A program made the position numbers and the translations under genes. The notes under the pieces are model-generated. The model worked only from the letters and a program-made list of their open reading frames with translations, ran no database searches and was not told where the DNA came from. Shown piece after piece: positions 62,101-64,000 of a stretch of DNA of 64,000 nt. The DNA is from Pelecanus crispus (Eukaryota > Chordata > Aves > Pelecaniformes > Pelecanidae): contig NC_134661.1 in the NCBI RefSeq assembly GCF_030463565.1, forward strand, positions 7,154,542 through 7,218,541, read 5' to 3'. How positions within the stretch are numbered: the stretch's first letter is position 1; every line of letters begins with the position of its first letter.

Positions 62101-64000
62101 CAGTAGCCAAACCATTCATGTTTGCTTACTGAGATAACAAGATATCCCACCTTTAAAATATTTCATTCGTGCTTCTACTGCCTGCAGAACAAACCCAGCA
62201 GTGTTACAGCTGCAAAAGGCATGTGTGCTCCTGCAACTCATGACTCTAACCCTGTGAGCGACTTATTCTGCTAGCATGATAAACAGATGCTGTAGAGGAA
62301 CAGCCCTAATTATGACCCTGTCACCTTCATCAGCGCCCCACTAATTGTTTTGGCTTTTTTTAATCTCAGTGCTTGGAGATGAAACATGATGTTTGGTTCT
62401 GAAAAGGAGTTGAAAAGAAAAGAGAAGAAAGAATCACATTTTAAAATAGAAGCATCAGGTAGATCTTTCTGTTGGATTTGAAATTCAAATGACAGAAATT
62501 ATAACTATTTTTTGTGTTATTAAAATAAGGCATGGGAATTTTTTAGAGGACTTTCTGGGACTGCCCGTACTGACTCTCAGTCCACTGATCCCCCTTGCTT
62601 TGTGCTCACCTTATGTTCCCAGCCCAGAAGAAGGGTTCTCTGTGTCATGTCAAAATAAAACTTTCCCAAATCTTTCCAGGCATTGTCAGACAGTTCAGAA
62701 ACCTTGCCAAGTAATAACTCTCTTCCTAGGTTTTGAGGATGAAGGGTGATACCTCCTTGTCATGAGCTCTGTGGATCTTGGAAGAACAAGGATTAGGATT
62801 CAAGCCTGCAGGCTGCAGGAAAAAACACGTCCTTTGGTCCTCCAACCCCCAAAATAGCAAGTCAACAGAACAGTATCTGAATTTGCTGCTGGAAGATTCT
62901 TAAGTGATGTGCAGCTGTTCAAGACTATCTAACACCTATGCACAAGCAAAAGACCAAATACCTCACAAAGTGAAAATCAGTACTAGGGCTGACACTCATA
63001 CTCAAAAATCTGCCCTTTGGAAAGTTCTGGATACAAGAACAGTCATCTCACCACAATGGGCAGATTCTGTCGCTGTACCAAGACCTGAGTGTAAACGTGC
63101 CAGTGGTAGCCATTATGCTGACTTGCATGGCTCAGAAGGGTGTTGAAAATGATCTCTAAGATTTGTATGAAATAAAGGAACTCTGAAAACTGTTAGCAAA
63201 CCTTGCAGGGTGTTATGCTATCCTTGAGGCAGAGGTGTTTTCAACCACTTGACTACAGCAATGGGAATGTTACTGTCACTGCAAGAGCAGCAATGTTTCC
63301 AAAGCAGCTGAGTACAGTATAGATCAGTCTGTAATAGTGCTCAGCTCTTATTAGCAAGCTTTAAACAGAGTGAGGTTGTTTCTGTTTTCAGCTGTTCCAT
63401 GGTTTGCTCATCTGGGAGTTTGTTTCCTTTTTTCCTGGATGAACCTGCGAAATATTTTATGTCATGTCAAGGCTTTAACTTGTCTTCTGGTTTGTTTTAT
63501 GCAAGTCCCTAAAGGCACGTTGTAGCTGCAGTTGGAGAAATCCATAGATATCACCCAGTGCTCCAAAGGGCTGCTGTGGAAATGTGGAGCATTCCTAAGA
63601 GCCATACGGCAAGATGTATGTGCAGGGCTTTCAACGCCTGCCTTATCAATGCCACTTCCTCAGCCACCTACAAGCTCCCTCGTACATGACCACCTTTGTC
63701 AGTCAGCACCGGCAGGTGCGAAAGGTGGTGTTCTGCCTTCTCCAGGGCAGGCAGCAGGGCCCAGTAGACAGGACGGAGCAGGTGCCCACCTGACACAGAC
63801 CTGCCGTGGGACCTCCTCCACTTCAGCTCTCTGCATCTCTGCTTCTCCTCTAACCTTTTGGTCTGCCTTCACCGTTCTGGCTTTAATTTCCCTGGAAGAG
63901 GAGACTGTCTCTCTGCATCTGCCCACCACAGCAGCGTTTCTGTGGTCCCTGTCATAAGAGTTAGTGCAGCACATTGACTGTTCCTTACTATGGGGCAAGC
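53169..64000. other. Right flank, no recognised gene
   Basis: About 10.8 kb of non-coding sequence. Open frames are short, and none shows protease, kinetochore or other recognisable domains. The best-looking ones are the overlapping pair at 63532-63957 (plus) and 63998-63699 (minus); both are low-complexity and unassigned. One MIR-like relic lies at 58400-58530, with short T runs (for example 57620). Confidence 0.55.
58400..58530 (+). repeat. MIR-like ancient SINE relic
   Basis: The order 'agttctcagctctgatgc', 'tggtcttggggaaatcagt' and 'ttcggctttcccaatgtta' follows the MIR core (..cttgggcaagtca..cctcagtttccccatctgtaaaat). It is the better of the two MIR-like copies in the window. Confidence 0.55.

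Noticed and set aside
63532..63998. Overlapping 141-codon plus and 99-codon minus frames at the right edge
   Set aside because: Composition is low-complexity, splice signals are unconvincing and no family is recognised. A partial exon of an outside gene cannot be ruled out.
53169..64000. Search for TMPRSS5 or ZW10 exons expected upstream of DRD2 from mammalian gene order
   Set aside because: No trypsin-like catalytic motifs or ZW10-like sequence found in any frame; they may lie beyond the window or be absent.
1..64000. CRISPR arrays, operons, tRNA or rRNA genes
   Set aside because: The sequence is vertebrate nuclear DNA. The tandem arrays are simple satellites without spacers, and no tRNA A/B boxes or rRNA cores were seen.

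Overview
This is a stretch of vertebrate nuclear DNA, almost certainly from a bird. It is intron-rich, mostly non-coding and AT-leaning, with two GC-rich CpG islands. It carries a degraded long terminal repeat of a type common in bird genomes, CR1-like 3' ends, and worn ancient amniote SINE-like pieces. The only protein-coding gene I can identify with confidence is DRD2, the D2 dopamine receptor, on the minus strand.

DRD2 layout, read right to left: a putative non-coding first exon in a CpG island (about 39.3-39.8 kb), a 22.6 kb first intron, then seven coding exons at 16702-16390, 13428-13319, 12798-12662, 11980-11790, 10922-10836, 10186-9847 and 9266-9073. All internal junctions use AG/GT and keep the reading frame. 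Joined, the exons give 1,341 nt, or 446 residues plus stop. The 87-nt exon 6 encodes the 29-residue third-loop insert that separates the long (D2L, 446 aa) and short (D2S, 417 aa) receptors. The 3' UTR runs leftward from 9072, probably to about 7.9-8.35 kb. The left 7.9 kb shows no recognisable gene; in particular I see no trace of ANKK1, the usual tail-to-tail neighbour in mammals.

Region 26561-26854 in intron 1 is a perfect (CCCTT)58 pentanucleotide array, which reads AAGGG on the DRD2 sense strand. The DRD2 CpG island contains a 7-bp minisatellite with an orderly 5-4-3-2 spacing of variant units. It also has consensus-like splice donors on both strands, so it may be bidirectional.

Region 50.4-52.4 kb is a second CpG island with an inverted CCAAT box and back-to-back E2F-like sites. 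A 16-unit, 33-bp minisatellite follows. Next come a good plus-strand splice acceptor with branch point, and a stretch with six degenerate copies of a CCTGTNA...GGG element about 80 bp apart. The block ends with an AATAAA signal at 52402. I read it as a possible two-exon plus-strand transcript, probably non-coding, that I cannot name. A 0.57 kb solo LTR (52601-53168) lies just beyond. The remaining 11 kb to the right end holds no gene I can recognise.

I found no new multi-gene system here. The most interesting material is the repeat architecture at the two CpG islands and in intron 1.
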